Source: Cellulophaga omnivescoria
GTDB lineage: Bacteria > Bacteroidota > Bacteroidia > Flavobacteriales > Flavobacteriaceae
Length of the DNA: 64,000 nt
Assembly (NCBI RefSeq): GCF_001999725.1
Contig: NZ_MDDP01000023.1
Span: forward strand, 98,148 to 162,147
Reading direction: 5' to 3'
Made by a program: the position numbers and the translations under genes. Of this stretch, positions 63,413 through 64,000 are shown in pieces (position 1 is the first letter of the stretch; the number at the start of each line of letters is the position of its first letter). The notes under the pieces were generated by a model. That model was not told where the DNA came from and did not search any database. It worked only from the letters and a program-made list of their open reading frames with translations.

Positions 63413-64000
63413 TTTAAGTTTAAAGTATATAAGATTCACCCAATTGTTCCACGTGGAACAATTGGGTTTTTTTGTTTTAACAAAGATGTTTTTGTTTGTC
63501 TTTTTCTGTGGTTTTTATAACGGTAGGTTAGTGTTGTTTATTGTGTGTTTGTTTAGAGTTAATTTTAATTCTGTTTAAAAATTTCTGATGCTCTCGTGTC
63601 GTTTTTTTTAGCATATAATTTTACTTTTTTGCTGTGGGTTAATTAGAAAATATTTTATCCTTTTTTAGATCAATTGTAAAATTTAAGTGTTCTGAATTTT
63701 TGAGTTTTTCAATTTTCAGTTTTAATTATTTCGAACCTAAATTGTTTTAGAATCCTTACTTCAAATTTCATCTTTTTTATTTTTTTTGATATTGATTTTT
63801 ATACCTTCCTTTTTAGAATTGATTTCAGATTTTTGTTTCTATTTTTTTATCACTGTTTTTATTTTTTTTGATTTCACGTTTTATTTTTACTGTCGCTTAT
63901 TCACATCTGCCTATTCCGACGATCTTACTCTTGTTATTCTCTATCGTTTTCTTCTTTTTTGTACACGACACAACTTCATTCTCACATTATATTGCATTCT
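63413..64000. other. 588-base gene-free, pyrimidine-rich region to the window end
   Basis: After the parS/terminator palindrome no ORF on either strand is convincing. The + strand is unusually rich in T and C with many runs of five or more T, so the minus strand would be purine-rich. One exact DnaA-box consensus (TTATTCACA, 63897-63905) is present. A short + ORF (63384-63578) that reads through the palindrome is rejected. Confidence 0.6.
63438..63475 (+). terminator. parS-like palindrome 2, also the mnmG terminator
   Basis: A perfect 30-base palindrome (63438-63467) with the parS-like core TGTTCCACGTGGAACA at 63445-63460. It is followed by a T7 run, so the RNA forms a terminator hairpin for mnmG while the DNA forms a ParB site. 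Confidence 0.8.

Noticed and set aside
63384..63578. 64-residue + strand ORF reading LFHVEQLGFF
   Set aside because: It starts inside mnmG and is the parS-like palindrome and terminator read as codons.

Overview
The window is chromosomal DNA of a gliding, low-GC Bacteroidota, most likely a marine Flavobacteriaceae. The evidence is a type IX secretion (T9SS) gliding operon with a giant SprB-like adhesin, T9SS type-B sorting domains, PorP/SprF proteins, Bacteroidota-style promoters (TAnnTTTG -7 boxes), LytS/LytTR regulation of an outer-membrane barrel, and family-typical genes (DUF4175, GIN-domain protein, SulP with an added C-terminal domain). I see no insertion sequence, prophage, integrase or CRISPR array.

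Layout. 1-1166: end of an FtsX/LolE-type ABC permease. 1217-2209: tRNA-dihydrouridine synthase. 2269-4855: a tight four-gene operon (degenerate Lgt-family membrane protein, Tes/MJ0619-like radical SAM enzyme, two paralogous two-helix membrane proteins); this is the best candidate for an undescribed system. 4929-5759: OmpA lipoprotein. 6061-7857: LepA. 7920-12070: outer-membrane barrel plus LytS/LytTR pair. 12250-17275: ion-transport group (CPA1 antiporter, divergent from universal stress protein and SulP transporter). 17330-24557: hydrolases and RNA processing (MBL fold, S8 protease, M1 peptidase, RnpA, S41 peptidase, DUF4442). 24635-27243: NlpC/P60 lipoprotein, a small putative nuclease-like protein, ElaA, RpiB. 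27244-27862: a 619-bp AT-rich gene-free region with repeated TTGTTAATAA motifs. 27863-31988: RNase R, GIN-domain protein, LysE transporter, stand-alone Clp-N-like protein. 32118-32338: two tRNA-Cys genes, one with a non-canonical anticodon loop. 32405-32761: FolB. 32810-52689: a roughly 20-kb sprC-sprD-(60 aa)-sprB-sprF gliding operon. 52942-57521: GlnRS, SPFH protein, GluRS. 57651-63412: DUF4175 protein, YbeY, MnmG, with two parS-like palindromes flanking mnmG. 63413-64000: gene-free, strongly pyrimidine-rich on the + strand.

How the genes fit together. Many genes serve RNA and translation: Dus, LepA, RnpA, RNase R, two aminoacyl-tRNA synthetases, YbeY, MnmG and two tRNAs. The gliding operon supplies a surface adhesin, its outer-membrane secretion partner and accessory envelope proteins. 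The parS sites suggest that the right end lies in the ParB-bound, origin-proximal part of the chromosome; this is inference. All identifications come from reading translations and DNA by eye; no database search was run.
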